In this document: piece by piece, positions 8,242 to 9,067 of the stretch
Numbering within the stretch: position 1 is the first letter of the stretch
Layout: each line of letters starts with the position of its first letter
From: an uncultured Chloroflexota bacterium
Lineage (GTDB): Bacteria; Chloroflexota; Anaerolineae; Caldilineales; Caldilineaceae
Assembly: GCA_903879975.1 (NCBI GenBank)
Contig: CAIRNL010000010.1
Location: 1 to 9,067 of the forward strand
DNA: 9,067 bases
Reading direction: 5' to 3'
The notes under the pieces: model-generated
Databases searched by the model: none
What the model saw: the letters and a program-made list of their open reading frames with translations, nothing else
Told to the model about the DNA's origin: nothing
Translations under genes and position numbers: made by a program

Positions 8242-8689
8242 AATTCAGGCAATGAGTGTCGTCGCTGCCGGATCATTCCGGTAGAGGAACTTCCCGACTC
8301 CCAGCTGAGAAGGGTGACCGGATCAGGAACGCTGCCTCACGAAACAGCAAGTGAGGGAACAGTGGTTTTGGAACCATTGTGACTACAACCGCAACAGAGA
8401 GTAGTCCCGCCGGTACGCCGGTAAGGGGTGAAAGGGTGGGGTAAGAGCCCACCAGCGGGAACAGCAATGTTGCCGGCTAGGCGAGCGTGCGGCGGGGAGC
8501 AAGGTGAGTGGGTTCGGCCTGGCACAAGACAGGTTGAATCTCATCGCAGCGATTCGGGTGAGGTCAGGTAACACCTGGCAAGCCACGCATCGCCGGCCAG
8601 CAAGGCCGAGACAGATGACGACAAAACAGTGTAGCGAAGCAATTCGCTGTATTGTGAACAGAATCGGGGGTACAAAGTTGCCCTGAATT
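8242..8689 (+). ncRNA. rnpB: RNase P RNA (catalytic RNA for tRNA 5' maturation)
   Basis: Conserved blocks in the right order: a P4 5' region GAGGAACTTCCCGACTC (8284-8300), CAACAGAGAG (8392-8401), GGTAAGGGGTGAAAGGG (8420-8436), a P12 hairpin of GGTGGG and CCCACC around GTAAGAG (8435-8453), GGAGCAAGG (8496-8504), and ACAGAATCGGG (8658-8668) as the P4 3' strand. The ends are set by a P1 helix: AATTCAGG-CAA (8242-8252) pairs with TTG-C-CCTGAATT (8678-8689). A 12-bp stem with a GCAA loop (8627-8654) lies just before the P4 3' strand and fits P19. Length about 448 nt, within bacterial range though long. Known: the RNA joins RnpA protein and cleaves 5' leaders from pre-tRNAs; three tRNA genes follow directly. 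Odd: the P4 strand sequences differ from the usual GAGGAAAGTCCGGG but still pair. Confidence 0.93.
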
Positions 8690-8717
8690 TGCAAAGAAGA
8701 AATGCGTGTTGTATACT
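8689..8717 (+). promoter_or_regulatory. tRNA cluster promoter
   Basis: TTGCAA (8689-8694), 17-nt spacer, TATACT (8712-8717), with a start expected near 8724 and so about 16 nt before tRNA-Leu. The -35 begins on the last base of the rnpB P1 helix, and no terminator lies between the two. The tRNAs are probably made both from here and by read-through from rnpB. Confidence 0.75.
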
Positions 8718-8739
8718 CCATTCATGCAGCGGCAGAAAT

Positions 8740-8826
<87 letters not shown>

Positions 8827-8841
8827 ATGTGGCCGGTTTAG

Positions 8842-8914
<73 letters not shown>

Positions 8915-8954
8915 CTCCACCGAGACTTCAGGAAGAGAAACAATGCTGGCATCT

Positions 8955-9028
<74 letters not shown>

Positions 9029-9041
9029 TTCCTCGATAGAG

Positions 9042-9067
9042 GGCTGAGTGCCATCCCGTCCTCAGCC
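9042..9067 (+). terminator. Inverted repeat at the window end, possible terminator of the tRNA cluster
   Basis: GGCTGAG (9042-9048) and CTCAGCC (9061-9067) are exact complements with a 12-nt loop, starting 15 nt after tRNA-Gly. A smaller stem CCTC/GAGG (9031-9042) precedes it. The bases that would show a T-tract lie outside the window, so the terminator call is provisional. Confidence 0.4.

Overview
The window looks like part of a bacterial chromosome, about 60% GC, most probably from Chloroflexota (Caldilineae/Anaerolineae-like). That placement is an inference. It rests on the style of the solute-binding lipoprotein (short signal peptide, Cys, then a long Ala/Pro linker) and on the general look of the peptide-type ABC operon; no marker was compared against a database.

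Layout. All protein genes lie on the minus strand, transcribed right to left, and all RNA genes lie on the plus strand to the right. In transcription order from about 7.7 kb down there is a complete peptide/nickel/opine-family ABC importer: permease B (7697-6624), permease C (6528-5653), ATPase D (5625-4519), ATPase F (4519-3524), a 60-residue two-helix membrane protein (3520-3338), and the substrate-binding lipoprotein (3241-1436). Spacing is tight: D and F overlap by one base (TGATG), F and the small protein are 3 nt apart. Two near-perfect hairpins follow (1393-1424 and 1341-1366), then an MFS-type exporter gene (1328-156). Directly abutting its stop codon is an open frame with a FabG/SDR-like sequence that lacks the N-terminal NAD(P)-binding half and runs off the left edge.

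A divergent non-coding stretch (about 7698-8157) separates the importer from a plus-strand RNA block: RNase P RNA (rnpB, 8242-8689, delimited by an 11-bp P1 helix), then tRNA-Leu(UAG), tRNA-Ala(UGC) and tRNA-Gly(GCC). The -35 box of a good tRNA promoter (TTGCAA-N17-TATACT) begins on the last base of rnpB. The window ends inside or at an inverted repeat that may be the terminator of the tRNA cluster.

How the parts work together: the lipoprotein binds a solute outside the membrane and delivers it to the B/C channel, and the D/F ATPases power uptake. The substrate cannot be read from sequence; peptides are the family default, but members of this family also carry oligosaccharides. The MFS gene may be a separate efflux unit. 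I found no CRISPR array, transposase, phage gene or defence system. The points most worth a second look are the truncated fabG at the MFS junction, the close similarity of the adjacent tRNA-Ala and tRNA-Gly, the covariant divergence in the rnpB P4 helix, and the small membrane protein built into the importer operon.
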